A stretch of 64,000 bases of DNA from Larus michahellis. Taxonomy: Eukaryota; Chordata; Aves; Charadriiformes; Laridae. The DNA lies in the NCBI RefSeq assembly GCF_964199755.1, contig NC_133896.1, positions 64,769,142 to 64,833,141 on the forward strand, written 5' to 3'. The notes below the pieces were generated by a model. The model was given only the letters and a program-made list of their open reading frames with translations. It made no database searches and had not been told where the DNA came from. Each line of letters starts with the position of its first letter. Positions within the stretch are counted from its first letter, which is position 1. A program made the position numbers and the translations under genes. This document shows positions 34,201 to 47,880 of this stretch, one piece after another.

Positions 34201-36934
34201 GTGGATCCAGAACAGCAATGAAAACTTGCTATTGATGTCTTCGGCCTCTTAGACACAGAGATTTAACTTTCTGTATTCAAGAAGTTCCCTTCTCAACATC
34301 TGTTCATTTGATTTTACTTTTTGATCATCTGCAGGATTTCTTGTGGATGTTTTTGCTATTTTTGTTTGTTTCAGTAAAATGTGATAAGAAGGTGGTATAA
34401 AGACCGCTTGTCCCAAATATTGCCCATAGCATACAGGGTAGAAAGAAGACAGCTTTGAGAAAATTCCTTGTTGCTCCAATTTATGAAATTTAGAGGACAG
34501 GGAATAAAAAAACCCAGCAGTGTCAAAAAGGCACTATTAAATATCTCTTGCTGTGAACACGAAGATAATCAGTAGAAAGGCTTAGCTAATGCAGTTGCTC
34601 TCAGCCATTAAACAAAAACCAAGGAACTTCCAGATCTTCTGAAATTCTCTAAGTTGAAAATAGTTATCCCATATAATAAATCTAGGTCACTTGCTTCTGT
34701 TCAGTTGTCCACAGACAACTGTGGTCCACTTGGGCTACAGCTGGAAAACTACTGGAATGGTCAGAATTTGCTGAACCTCTAACCAACAGCAGCATTAGTC
34801 TCTCTCTGGCAGGCTGAATGAGACAGGGTTACATTAATTTATTTAATGGACTGACAGTAAGTAATTTTTGAAAATATAGAGGATTTAAATGAAAACTTGA
34901 ATCCTGGACAAAATTTTTGCAGTTGCCATGGGAAACTGCCAGCTTGCAGTTACAATGAGTTGATTTCTCAGCTTTGGCAGGAACTTACTGCTGGTTTTTA
35001 ACTGAAGAAATCTGCTTCAAAATCATAAACAATTCACAAATTGCAACACTTAATCTTTTTCCTTTCCTTTCTACTCTTTGGACTTCACCCAGCCTTTGAT
35101 TTACTAGTTACTTCACTGTGTTGTTACTTTTAGATTGAACATTGACCAGGGCAACAAGGTCATTTTTCGTGTGAATCAGAAGATGAGACAAGAAAACTTG
35201 AGACTCGATAATCTTGCTGAGCAGAATATATAGAAAACTGTTGCTTCTCCTTAGGCCTCTTGCACTGTATGAGGAGTTTTTTCAACACATCAGATTGAGT
35301 GGAAATGTGGAATTTATCTTTTCATCTGCTCTGCCCAATTCTTAGTTCTGCAATCCCTGAAGCATCACATGTCAAGAGCTTTTTCCTCTTACAGGAAAAA
35401 AAATAATGTATGAAAACTTAAATAATATGCTGCATTGACTTGTGTTATGAGCTGGTCACTTGAATTGTTCTTGTTTCTAATTAGTAAAAATGGACAGGAA
35501 TGTGAAAATGGTATGGTTAGCCTAGGGTTATGGTGAAATACCCAGACGCTTACAAAATTGGCTTTCTTGACTAAAGTACTAAACTAGAAGTTCAGTTATC
35601 TTCATGTTTGTATTAATACAGCTGATGTGAGGGTGTGTCTACTGTAGCAATTTAAAACTGAATCAGTTTCAGTAATGGATGCAGATATTTAACCCTTCTG
35701 CTCTAGCCAGCAGAAACCGCTTCAGGCTAGCGTTCCATTTAGTTACCATGACAAAATTTCTAGAGAAAATTGTGTAACCAGCTTGGGAAAAGAGAGTATT
35801 TTGAGTAGTGTTAATTTTAACCCTTGAAAACTAGAAATAAGGTTTTAGGAAAAGCCATTAGGCCTGAATTACTGAGTTCATTTTAAGGGTGTTTCTGTCG
35901 GTAATCTCCAACCACCTTTGAAAGTGGTGGCGTCGATTTTGGTTGGCTAAATCAGTTTATATCTTGTCAAGAATGAAAACTGCTTCTTCAAAGTCAGTGC
36001 TGCTTTTTAGACCCTGATACTATTCTATGGGGGGGAAAAGCTCAGTTGAACTACAATGCCACCTCAAAAAAACTGGAACGTTGTGGTATTGTTGAAGTGA
36101 AGACCTAAAGTGCAGACCAAGTGAATAGTTCTATATAGTGACCTCTGTTGTTAAGAACTGGTGTTCTATAATGCTGTCAGATTTCTTCAACGTATTTTAC
36201 AGAAATAGATATATTGGAACAAAGGACACCTACAAATCTAACTTTAAGGTTAGCAGTATGTGAATCAACTTGTTGGCAGTCATAAGGTGAGAACTAGGGT
36301 TACAGAATAGAATACATACGGAGCCACTCCAGAGACAGACTGAGGAGGATGAAAGCACTTTTGATCAGGTAATATGAGCAATCTGGGCTCTCTGCACATA
36401 GGCCCATAGAATGTTTCAATAGTGAGAAAATTTCAGTAGTAAGAAAACTGAGATAGTAGCACTTGACTTTTCCATGGTAAACATTGGTTTATTTTTTTTG
36501 TACTGGCAAAAGTAAAAAGAGGGGTTTTTGTGTTTGAACTCATAGCATTCAATTTTAGTTCTCTTGAGTCTTTCAAGAAAGCTTATTTAAAACCAGGGTA
36601 TTTGAGGTTCCAATTATCTGCTTAAGCAACTGATTGGTGGAAGAAGAATTCAGGGGAGGTGAGCTATAAAATTCCGTTTCTATGATGGAAGATCAGATTG
36701 CCTCCTTTTTTGGTGATGTTTAAATATAGATGAGATGATACTGCAGCCTGTCTAAAGTAAGGAAGGTTAAGATGTTTTAGGGGCCTTTCTTTGCATTCTG
36801 GGACTTTCTCATGACAGCATGAGAAGTGTTGAGTTGAGAGAGTGCTTTTCAAGGCTGTTACTTGGGCATAGAGCTTGTGTCTATGGTCACAGATTTTGAG
36901 GAATCTAACTGATACACAGAGTTACACAGAGGGT

Positions 36935-38240
36935 GAAAGCAAAATGGCCTACTGGAAGGAATGTAGAAATATTGCACGAATGTGCAGGGTTGGAGGTAAG
37001 ACAGCCAAAGTTCAGTTGAAGTTGAAACTGGCAAGGAATCTCAAGGGCAATAGAAGGGGCTAGTGCATTGATAAAGGAAGAAAGGAGAATGTTCCTGATG
37101 AATCTGAGAAAGCAAACATCACGCTTATATTCAAGAACAATGAGAAGGAAGATCTGGGGAACTGTAGGTATGTCAGCTTAGCCTCAGTCTCTGGGAAGGC
37201 TATGGAGCAAATCCACCTCCTGCTAAAACCCATTTCACCCTGTAAGGATACAGCGAGTGACCAAGTTGAAGTTTGTGGTATATGGACTGGGTAAGTGGAC
37301 TGTAAGGTTGGTGGAAAATTGGCTGGGCTGTTGGACTCAAAGCATTGTCATTGGCAACATCGCTTCTAAGTGGTGCCTGGTTACCAGTGTCATCTATCAG
37401 GGATTGGTATTATTGCTTAATATTATTGTTGGTGACCTAGACAATGGGATGCCTTTACCAATAGGGACAATAGGATAGAAAGAAGTAAACCCAGGCACCT
37501 GTACAAGCTGGGGACTAGTTGGCTAGGTAAGAGCTTTTTAGAAAAGGTTTTCAGGGTCCTGGTTGACATCAAGCTGCAGATGAGTCTGCAGTGTGCCCTT
37601 TCATTATTGAAAGCCAGCAGCATACTGGGCTTTATTAGCAAGAAAACAGCCAGCAGATTGAAAGAAATTTTTCCCTTCTTACCACTTCTGAAGCTACATA
37701 TGAGTACTGTGTCCAGTTCTGGGCTTCCTAGTACAAGAAAGGGCACTAACATACTGCAACATGTTCAGAGTCAAGAGTTTGAAGACCATCAGGATTGATG
37801 AGGACATACAAGGAGATGCTGTTAGAATTGTGGTGGTTTGGGGGTCTCTTTAGGTTTTTTTGTTGTTGTGGGCGTGGTTTTTTTTTTCCTCTGAAGAAGA
37901 GAAGATAAAGGGAAGATTTTTATTGCTCTTTGTATACCGAGGGCAGGATATAGAGAAGTTTGCCTGGAGGTGCACAGTGAATGTGTAAAAGGCAACAGTT
38001 CTAGTTGGAATGTGAGAAATTCCAGTTAGGTATAAGAGAAAAATATTTTACTGTGAGGATGATCAAGTCCTGGGAAGGACTTGTGCCTAGAGATCTTGTG
38101 GGATCCTTCATCCTTGGAGGTGTATGGAGCTCAGCTGGGCAATGTCCTGAGCAGCCTGATCTGACTGGACCTACTTTGAGCGGTTGTTGGACTAGATAAC
38201 CTCCAGAGGTCCCTTTCACCCTTAAATAGTCTGTGATTCC
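36935..38240 (+). mobile_element. Decayed CR1 LINE fragment
   Basis: Remnants in CR1 order: the connector region (YWKECRNIARMCR near 36950), the RT entry (GNCRYVSLASVSGKAMEQI near 37160), 'VTSVIYQGLVLLLNIIVGDLDN' equivalents near 37380-37440, the ORF2 tail near 37600-37760, and a CR1 3' end (GACTAGATAACCTCCAGAGG, CCCTTTCACCC) near 38190-38240. Many stops and indels and internal unmatched segments make it much older than the 44-47.9 kb copy. Confidence 0.75.
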
Positions 38241-38952
38241 ATGAGTCATTAGATTTACAAGCTTGTAGAATTAAACTGTCCTTATATTTTTAGATTATTA
38301 GTCAAGTCTCAGGAAGTGTGGTATTTGTGTTTTCCCTCATTACCACCAGTGTTTATGACCCATGGATTAGTTATATAAAAATATCATTTTATGTTTTTAC
38401 TGTTACAGCAAGTAGAATAAGGGCAAAAGTTTTTGTTTGACTTAAAATTGTGAGCTTGAAAATATTGTTTTAGAAATTATAGAATGATTGACCTTGAAGA
38501 ATAAAAGTATATAGAACAAAGGGGTGTTTTTTCAGTTGTTTCTGCTGTATTGTTTTTAAGGATTCTCAGTTAAGGTGTTTAGATCTGCAGTGCTAGAGAG
38601 GTAACTTTTCGATTAGATGAGCCCCAGAGCTGACATGTGACAACAGTAAACAGTTGAAAAGTCTGTGAACATAAAACTGAAACAAACACAGGTTAAGCAG
38701 TGAGCTTTAGCTTAAATACTTAAGACACAACCATTTTGAGAATACAAGTAGAATGACAAAGATAGCTAAGTGTATTTTTATCTTCAGAGTGCTTATATGT
38801 TGTTTGGTTCTGTTTTGGTCATTTCTTTTTTCGTTTTTAAAGTCTTTCCAGAGACAGGTGAATCCAGAAAAAGTTATACTGGGGAATGATTGAAGGGGTG
38901 TGAGCTGACTCAGACTTTGAGAAAAGGAAAGAGAGTATTAGGGGAAGCATAA

Positions 38953-38970
38953 ACACACACACACACACAC
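38953..38970. repeat. (AC)9 microsatellite
   Basis: Nine AC units within intron 1. Confidence 0.9.
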
Positions 38971-41309
38971 TCCCGTCCCCATTGTGGAAGTGTGAGATTG
39001 TCTGTTGAACCCTGTTTGAGTATATGGCTGATAATTTTTTTTCAAGGTGTAGTTTGTCCAAGCTTGCTCTCCTTCAGAAGACTAAGGAATACATTCTTAA
39101 GTGATTGCGAAGCTCAGGTTATCTATGTTTCACTTAAAAAACATAGAACTTACTCTTTCAGGCAATTAGGTGTGAAAACTAAAAATGAGTTAAGTTGGAA
39201 GGAAAGATTTCATTCAGTGGATACCAATATGGTTTCAGTTATGGCAAAATATGTCTTCAAAATGTATCTAACAGCATAAATTACAGTTTACTTCTGCTGG
39301 TTTCATTTTACAAAGTTAAAATTAAATTGGGACACCTGACCGTGGTATTTTCAATCAGAGGGGGAACTCTGCATTCAGAATATCACAGTGTAAGAAAGAT
39401 CTTTATGTTTCAGTTACATCCAATAGCAATGATGGAGGTATATCAAAGCTTACCTAGCTATCTACTAGGAATTTGGATTTATTTTAAAAGACAACTCATG
39501 CTCATGAAGATGAGCATAGAAAGTAGATGCTAGACTGAATTTCATCTGTTTGATTTCAAATGTTTCTTCTGTCATAAAATCCCAGGAGGATTCTTTTTTT
39601 GTTTTTACAACATGCACTTTAAAGTGAAGAATGTTGCATAAAGGGATATTACATGTGATTTTTCTGCTATAAAGGCCATGCATTATGCTGTGACAAAGAA
39701 ACAAAAAGGCACAATACCTTAATTTTACTTTTTCTTTCATTCACACATATTTGCCTATTGCTCCTACACTGGAGTAACATTAAGTGCCCAAAACCTGAGA
39801 TGCTGCTGCTTTCCATTGAATTCTTAACATCTTTTGCTATAGATCTGTACAGTGAGATTGCTTGGAAATACTTCTGATAAACTATTTCACTTAGTCTCTT
39901 TGACTTTTTAAAAACAGATACAACAGTGTGAACAAAAGCCTGTGGGGAAGATAGAAAAATATGAAGTGTTCAGAAGTAATATTCTCAATACATAGTAAGA
40001 TATTGCAAGTATCTCATCCCTAGGACTTAAACTTTTCTTTGTAGGAAGAGGATTCTTCACTCTTCCTCTTTTCCACTCAGACAACAACAATAAAGTTATT
40101 GCTGTATTTAAAATGTCAGAGTTATCTAAGACTCTGTAAGAATGGCCGTCTCTTGTATGCAAAGAGATCAAAGTAATGCAACAGACTGTATAGTGAGTTT
40201 ATCTTTTTCCAGAATAATGGAGACAGGAATTACCTAGTAGTGTAGTTCCTGTAGGATGCTTCCCTGTGCTCTAAGGACCTCTGATTGCATGGAATTTGTT
40301 TTCCTTCATTAAAACTGGAATGAAAGGAGTGCATGAAATGTGGAGTTGAAGTTATTTCTGTATGACAGGATAAGTACAGATGGGGACATGAAGCTCTTTC
40401 CAAATTTGAAAGAGCATCTTAATGTCACCAGTATTACAGATACTGCTCTACTAATACAGTTAACCTATGCAATAGGATTTAATGAGGTCACAGTTTTGAG
40501 TTTTGATTCCTGTGGTAGAACTGCAGTGTAAGTCCCAGCTACTTATTTCTGGTGTGTTCCAGGTGCCAAGTGGTGAATCAGATGAAGGAACGTATTCATA
40601 TGGAAAGAAGAAAATGACCAAGTTAATTCTCAGACTGATTAGTTCCCTCATTGGATTCATCATTCAGCTACTAATTCTGATGCAGGGGGTGCAAAGAATC
40701 AAACTGTGGCTAGGAGTAGTGATACTATAATTGCTACACAGGAGAAAATTGGTGCTAAACTGATGGGTGAGCTGTGACATTAATAGCATGGCAGTAATGT
40801 TCTAGAGCAACACTACTGTCAAACCATGGTGCCCAATTGAATAGCTGGCTTGGATTCGGTTTCAGTTGGTGTGCCACTGCAAAGTGAGCCTGTGATTTAA
40901 GCACGTGGAGTACACTGTAGGGATGCTACAGTGGCACTGGATGAGTTTAGTTTAGCTCATTTGGCTTTAAGTGTTGATACTTTTGAAACTGGCAGGAACT
41001 GGGAAAAGAGGGAGCTAGTAGGTAAAGCTGGACCAAGGAAGGCATGGAATACAGTCTCTGTAATAGAGCTTACAGAAAAGGCAGGGGCTGTTCGAGGACA
41101 GTGTTAGTTTGGTGTGGTTAAATGATCTGCCTGGAAAATAATGAGCTTTAAAACTTGTAATTTATGACTAAACTTGTTCATGCAATATATTCAATGAGCT
41201 GATGTCATAATGTGCATTAGGGACAAAGTGAGTGAAATCTGATTCATTCTTTTAAGTAGGGCTGCAAAAGAATAAGGAATTAAATTTGGCAGAACTTATT
41301 CAAGGCAGC

Positions 41310-41570
41310 TGTTAAGGTGCAGATCCTTCCAGATTACTCTGGGACATCCAGCAGGCTTGACAGGAGGGCAGCTTGGCTGTCACAGAACTCCTCTCTGAGC
41401 TCAGATACGAAATGGGGGAATATGAAGAGTGAAATTTGGCGTGGGTAGTCAGGAATAATTTAGGCCCTTTCCCAGGGTGTGCAGGGATGGAACTAAAAAA
41501 GCCAAAGCTTGACTGGAATTAAACTGCAAAAGGACATGAGACACAACCAGGGGTTTTGTGTAGGTATACA
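41310..41570 (+). mobile_element. Possible very old CR1 connector fragment
   Basis: Translated with frame shifts, this shows 'VCRDGTKKAKA.LELN', resembling the CR1 segment between endonuclease and RT ('CRDxIRKAKAQLELNLA'). There is no 3' tail. Weak, by-eye similarity. Confidence 0.35.
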
Positions 41571-43889
41571 CACATATACAAAAAAAGGTAGATCAAGGCA
41601 AATGCGTGTGATAGAGGGTAGTGGAAGAATTAAGTTCAAGAGTAACTAATTTTGACTGTACTCACTTAAGACATTAGTTAAACATATCTTTTTATGGATT
41701 GAATTGCTCCATCCACCCAGAAAGTGGGTGATAGCTGTATTTGGAGAGTGCTATAATGAACCCTACTGTTAGTTATTTAAAAAGCAGAGAAAAGTCTTGA
41801 AAGTATTTAGAACTGAGCTCCAAGTTTTTATTTTCCTGTCCTTCAGTGAAAAGTTGATACCCAGCTTTCAACTGAAGCTGATACTTAGTCTTTCTAAATG
41901 AATATTCTGCTGTTATCCATGTATGTGAGTTTTCTAAGTAGGACGTAAGATCAATGTGTTACAAAAATCTTTTTTCATGCTGTCTTGTTTAGAAATGGGA
42001 GATTCACAGAGAAGCTTTTCTTTACCTGTAATCAGAGGATTAAAGCAGATAGTTGTTAACTGCTGGTTCTCGTGTTTAACGTGTCAAACCGATTTTTAGT
42101 GTTATTGCATAGCTGGTGCTCTAGGTCTTTCGTCTGCAAAGAAAAACATTACTGATGTGTTTTATGCCAGACTTAGCCTTAAATGTCTGACTAAGTAAAC
42201 TCAATGTATTCTGTAAGGTCATTAAAGAGGTGATCGTGTCTTTCCTTTTGCAAGGGCAAATTCTTTTCTGAGGCTGTGCACAAACATTTACACAATTGTT
42301 AGTGAATTTGTAGGTCCACTCTAGAAAGTGAAAAGAAATAGTCTTCATAAGTGTGACCTTTGAAGGTATGTTTTATTTTGAAGTTGATATGATTCTTTGA
42401 TTCTGACATACTTAAGCCTCCTTCAAAGTGCCCTCATAACTATTAATGTTGTTGCTGCTCTGTTAGACTCTAGAAGATGGTGGAAGTCCCATAAAAATTC
42501 CTGGGATAATTCTTCTGTCACTTTTTGTCTAATATACATAAGACTCTCTTCCTGTGGGTTTGAAGGAAAAATCATGCTCCTCTTTGGCAGTTCTTGTGGG
42601 TTCTGACCATATGCCTGTGTAGAGTATGGTCTATTTTAAAGAAAATCTTTAGCAGCTATTTGGTTCAGTCTTTGTTTCAGCCTACCAAAATATTGGTTAC
42701 TTCACTGTCTCAGAGGTCAGTATTGAGAGTCATCACCTGGTAAAATTGCTGATACCCAAGTCATAGCATTCTGTGTAGTGTCTCTGGCCAATATTATCTA
42801 AAACCACAGTAACTTCAGAAAACTTCATATAGAGATAGCTCTTTCCTTTGAATCTGTACTTCCTGTACTGTTTCCTGCCTCAACCTGTTACGGGCTTGAG
42901 AGACCGCTTTGTCTGATTCTGTTGACATAAATAGCCACACCTTCATCAGAGCAACCTTATTTATGAGAGGGGGCTCAAATCTTGACCTTATGCTCAGATT
43001 TTCTTTTATTGTATGAAAATGTGAATTGGCATTTGGAGCTTGTTGCTATAGCTACAATATCTAATTTCTTTGCTAATGTGAATCCTTGAATTCCCTAGTT
43101 CATTCTCTAGTCGTTCACTTTTTAGATGCCACCATATAGAGATGATGTGTTTCCTATACAAAATGTGATCTGTCATGGCTGGCCATTCTGTCAGAACTGA
43201 GAACCCAACTGCCCACATAAGTCAACATCTCTCCCTGACTTAGCGGAACAGGATACTTCAAGTAGACAAAGAAGACCAAGAGAATCCAACTTGGAGTGCT
43301 CATCCAGTGAAGACAGAAATCGACAGCCACAGGATTGTATATATTAAACTTAAAGGGCAACAGCAGCTTGTTTAGATAATCTTTGACAACCTTATCTAGG
43401 ATGTTAAATGTGTTTCAGATCACTGTCTAGCCAAGTAAAAGGTTTATTGTTGCAGCTGTAGTAACTACTGTCTTTGGCACCAATGCATTACCAATTTGAA
43501 TCATAAGTGTTCAAGCAGTTTTCTGACTTTCCCATTTTATAGGTGATTTTATATGCAACTTGTGTCTTGGAGACTTTTAATTAAGCACATAAATGGCAGC
43601 TGGTGTAGATAAAGATCAAAACTTTATATGTTTAATTTAAATCCTATTAAAAGTTGATGTTTCCATGCCTAAAGGCACTTTCTCTTTGCAAAAGTGTAAC
43701 TATAAGGATATTCTTGTGAGTTTTATAACAGTTCATCTTTAATCTGAATAAATTTTGTGTAGGGGTAATGTTTAGGGGTTTTTTTTAGTTGACCTTTAAA
43801 ATTTCCACTGAAAGTGTTTAGTTTTCCAGCATGAAACTGCCTCTGAAAAAGATTACTTTGTTTCCATGAATACAGATAGAGCTCTAGGC

Positions 43890-43964
43890 TAGTGGTCTCT
43901 AACGCTTTTTGATCGTGTATCAGTAAAAAAAAATTGGGCGTGCAACACCAATGTCTATATATTT
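43890..43964 (+). mobile_element. hAT-type nonautonomous DNA element, 5' part
   Basis: Starts TAGTGGTCTCTAACGCTTTT, a Charlie-like hAT terminus (consensus-type CAGTGGTCTCCAAA), followed by the TCAGTAAAAAAAA and TTGGGCGTGC segments typical of such elements. It is interrupted by a CR1 at 43965 and resumes at 47881. Confidence 0.6.
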
Positions 43965-44075
43965 GAAGCTGAAAGAGATCTGGTACCTTCTCCCTGCCAG
44001 ACTGAAGGCAGTGGACAAAAGAAGGCTAGTGAATGGAGACTAGTCTGTACTAGAGGAGGCAAGCGAACTCCCTCC

Positions 44076-44748
44076 TTGCCCACATCCCCTAATCAGGTGC
44101 CGCTGCACAACAAGTATGAGGCTTTTGAGGAGGTAGGCCAACCTATGGATGGCATGGAACATGGTTTGGTTACACCAGAAGAGATGCCAGGACCAGCAAG
44201 GCCTACCCCCAGTTTAAGAACTGCCTCTACAAGGAAGAAGAGGCGGGTTATAGTAGTAGGAGACTCCTTTCTGAGGGGAACAAAAGGCCTAATATGCTGG
44301 GCAGACCTTCTTGACAGGGAGGTATGCTGCCTCCCCGGGGCCCAGTCAGGGATGTCACTTGAAGACTTCACAGCCTGGTTTGCCCCTCAGACTACTACCT
44401 GCTGTTGCTCTTTCACATGGGTAGTGATGAGGTGGCAACACATAGCCGAGGAACAACAAGAGAGACTTCAGGGCCTTGGAAAGGTTAATAAGGGAGTCTG
44501 GGGCACAGGTTATCTTTTCTTCTGTTCTCCCAGTTACAGGCAGGGACACTGTAAGAAACAGACATGTGCAGTCTGTCAACACGTGGCTCCGTGGCTGGTG
44601 TCACCACCACAGTTTTGGGTTTTTTGACAATGGGATGGCCTACACGGCACCAGGCTTGTTGGCATCAGACGGGGCTCATCTTTCTGAAAGGGGGAAAAGG
44701 GTGTTTGCTCATGAGCTAGTGGGGCTCATTGACCGTGCTTTAAACTAG
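44076..44748 (+). pseudogene. CR1 ORF1 relic (esterase-like)
   Basis: ORF1 of CR1 encodes a nucleic-acid-binding protein with an SGNH-esterase-like domain. The first part (44076 to about 44400) contains 'RRVIVVGDSFLRGTKG', whose GDS is the catalytic block I. After a frame change the second part (44476-44748) has GAQVIFSSVLPVTGRD and ASDGAHLSERGKR, carrying the Asp-x-x-His of block V. It ends at TAG 44746-44748. At least one frame shift breaks it. Confidence 0.75.
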
Positions 44749-45059
44749 GCTTGTTGGGGGAGGGGGATGCTACCTGGCTTGCTTGTGACGAGCCAAGGGG
44801 CGATGCTTCAAGGTCTGAGGGGTGGCTCACTAGTGAAGGCCCTCAGCCTGTTGGTCCAAGATGGGCTGGGTACGCTGCAGCACACTTGAAGTCTTATAGG
44901 GATGAGCCAGGCACTCCTGGGGAGATAGGAACCGGGGAGTCACAGATAAAACACCCCAGAGGAAGACCACCTGAAGAGCAGCATGAAGGAAAAGCAAATG
45001 CTTCAGCTAGTGAGACAGCTTAATTGGGCACCCAGCTGAAATGCCTTTATGCAAATGTA

Positions 45060-47795
45060 TGCAGCATGGGAAATTAGCAAGAAGAGTTGGTGATGTGTGC
45101 ATGCTTACAGGGCTACGATCTTATTGGCATGACAGAGTTGTGGTGGGATGGCTCTTATGATTGGAGCGTTGTAATGGACGGATACTGACTCTTCAGGAAT
45201 GACGGGCTGGGAAGACGAAGAGAGGGTGTTGCCCTGTATGTCAGTGAACAGCTGGAGTCCATGGAGCTCTGCCTGGGGATGGATGAAGACCCAGCGGAGA
45301 GCTTATGGGTCAAGATTAAAGGGAACGCAGGGGCAGGGGACATTATGGTAGGGGTCTGCTACAGGCCACCTGACCAGAACTACAGAGCGGATGGGGCCCT
45401 CCATAGACAGATAGGAGCAGTATCGTGTTTACAGACCATGGTCATCATGGGGGACTTCAACCACCCCGATGTCTGTTGGAAAGACAACACAGTGGGGCAC
45501 AAGAAATCCAGGAAGTTCTTGGAATGTGTCGATGACAGCTTTCTTCTTCAAACGGTAGGGGAGCCAACAAGGAGAGGAACTATGCTGGACCTTGTCCTTA
45601 CCAACAAGGAGGGGCTGGTGGCGAGTGTCAAGCTCAAGGGTAGCCTTGGCTGCAGTGATCATGAAATGGTTGAATTCAAGATCTTTGGGCAGCAAGGAGA
45701 GCATGCAGCAAGCTCACTACCCTGGACTTCAAGAGAACAGATTTTGGCCTCTTGAGGGACCTGCTTGGCAGGGTAACATGGGAAAAAGTACTGGAGGGAA
45801 GAGCAGTCCAGGAGAGCTGGTTAGTATTCAAGGATAGCCTACTCCAAGCTCAGGAGCAGTGCATCCCAAGAATGAGGAAGTCAGGCAAAAATGCCAGGAG
45901 GCCTGCATGGGTTAACAAAGAGCTCCTGGACAAGCTCAAAAGCAAAAAGGAGGCCTACAGAGGGCGGATGCAAGGATGGGTTGACTGGATGGAATACAGA
46001 GAAACTGTCTGAGCGACCAGGAATCAGATTAGGCAAGCTAAAGCCCAGATAGAATTAAATCTGGCTAGGGGCATCAAGGATAACAAGAAAAACTTCTATA
46101 AGTACGTCGGGGTAAAGGCAAGACTAGGGAAAATGTGGGCCCTCTCAGGAAGGAGACAGGAGACCTGGTCACCCAAGATATGGAGAAGGCTGAGATGCTG
46201 AATGACTCTTTTTGCCTCGGTCTTCACCGGCAAGGGCTCCAACCATACCACCCGAGTTGCAGGATGCAAAGGCAGGATCTATGAGAATGAAGAACCACCC
46301 ACCGTAGGAAAAGATCAGGTTCCGGGACCATCTGAGGAACCTGGAAGTGCCTAAGCCCATGGGACCAGATGAAATCCATCCACAGGTCCTGAGGGAGCTG
46401 GCAGATGAAGTTGCCAAGCCACTTTCCATTATATTTGAAAAGTTGTGGCAGTCTGGTGAAGTTCCCGCTGATTGGAAAAGGGGAAACGTAACCCCCATTT
46501 TCAAAAAGGGAAAAAAGGATGACCCAGGGAACTACAGACCGGTCAGTCTCACCTCTGTACCTGGCAAGATCATGGAGCAGATCCTCCTGCAAACTCTGTG
46601 AAGGCACATGGAAAATAAGGAGGTGATTGGTGATAGCCGACATGGCTTCACCAAAAGCAAGAAGTGCCTGACAAATTTGGTGGCCTTCTATGATGTTGCC
46701 ACAGCATTGGTAGATAAGGGGAGAGCAACTGACATCATCTACATGGACTTATGCAAAGCGGTTGACACTGTCCTGTCTCCAAATTGGAAAAGCATGGATT
46801 TGATGGATGGACCACGCAGTGGATAAGGAACTGGCTAGATGGCCACACTCAAAGGGTTGCAGTCAATGGCTCAAAGTCCACATGGAAACCAGTGACGAGT
46901 GGCATTCCTCAGGGGTCAGTACTGGGACCAGTGCTGTTTAACATCTTTGTTGGTGACATGGACAGTGAGATTGAGTGCACCCTCAGCAAGTTTGCTGATG
47001 TCACCAAGCTGTGTGGCACGATTGACGCACTAGAGGGAAGGGATGCCATCTGGAGAGACCTTGACAAGCTTGAGAGGTGGGCCTGTGCGAACCTCATGAA
47101 GTTCAGCCAGGCCAAGTGCAAGGTCCTGCACCTGGGTCATGGCAATCCCAGGCACAAATACAGGTTGGGTGGAGAATGGCTTGAGAGCAGCCCTGAGGAG
47201 AAGGACTTGGGGGTGTTGGTGGATGAGAAGCTCAATGTGAGCAGGCAATGTGCACTTGCAGCCTAGAAAGCCAACCGCATCCTGGGCTGCATCAAAAGAA
47301 GCACGGCCAGCAGCTCAAGGGAGGTGATTCTGGCCCTCTACTCTGCTCTGGTGAGACCCCACCTGGAGTATCGACTCCAGCTCTGGAGTCCTCACCACAA
47401 GAAGGACATGGACCTGTTGGAATGGGTCCAGTGGAGGGTCACGAAGATGATGAGAGGGCTGGAGGACCTATGCTATGAGGACAGGCCAAGAGAGTTGGGG
47501 TGCTTCAGCCTGGAGAAGCGAAGGCTTCAAGGAGACCTTATAGTGGCCTTCCAGTACCTAAAGGTGGCCTACAGGAAAGATGGGGAGGGACTCTTTTATC
47601 AGGGAGTGTTATGACAGGACATGGTGTAATAGCCTCAAACTGAAAGAGGGTAGATTTAGATGGGATATCAAGAAGAAATTCTTTACTGTAAGAGTGATGA
47701 GGCACTGGAACAGGTTGCCCAGGGAGATTGTGGATGCCCCATCCCTGGAAGTGTTCAAGGCCAGGCTGGATGGGGCTTTGAGCAGCCTGGTCTAG
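45060..47795 (+). pseudogene. CR1 ORF2 relic: endonuclease and reverse transcriptase
   Basis: The apurinic-type endonuclease is best seen at 45261-45755 with MGDFNHPDVCW, MLDLVLTNKEGLV and [12 protein letters not shown] follows at 46347-47270 with [44 protein letters not shown] and the active-site block, which here reads FADV (46991-47002) rather than the usual FADD. The C-terminal part (47324-47795) has [21 protein letters not shown] and HWNRLPREIV. There are several frame changes and stops (for example near 45755, 46014, 46601, 46826, 47266 and 47614). It is transcribed as part of MTPN intron 1. Confidence 0.85.
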
Positions 47796-47880
47796 TGGGA
47801 GGTGTCCCTGCCCATGGCAGGGGGGTTGGAACTAGATGACCTTTAAGGTCCCTTCCAACCTGAACCATTGTGTGATATTT

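Larger units (their letters stand above)
43965..47874 (+). mobile_element. CR1 LINE, 3.9 kb, nearly full ORF content
   Basis: Largest CR1 in the window. It contains an ORF1 esterase-like region, the ORF2 endonuclease, RT and C-terminal region, and a CR1 3' end (GGTTGGAACTAGATGACC, then CCCTTCCAACCTGAACCATT). The six bases ATATTT flank it at 43959-43964 and 47875-47880, a likely target duplication within the hAT element. All long frames are broken, so it is immobile. The exact 5' end of the CR1 consensus is not certain. Confidence 0.88.

Noticed and set aside
37257-37798. Open frames of 72-109 codons on both strands
   Set aside because: They are fragments and shadows of a decayed CR1 RT region.
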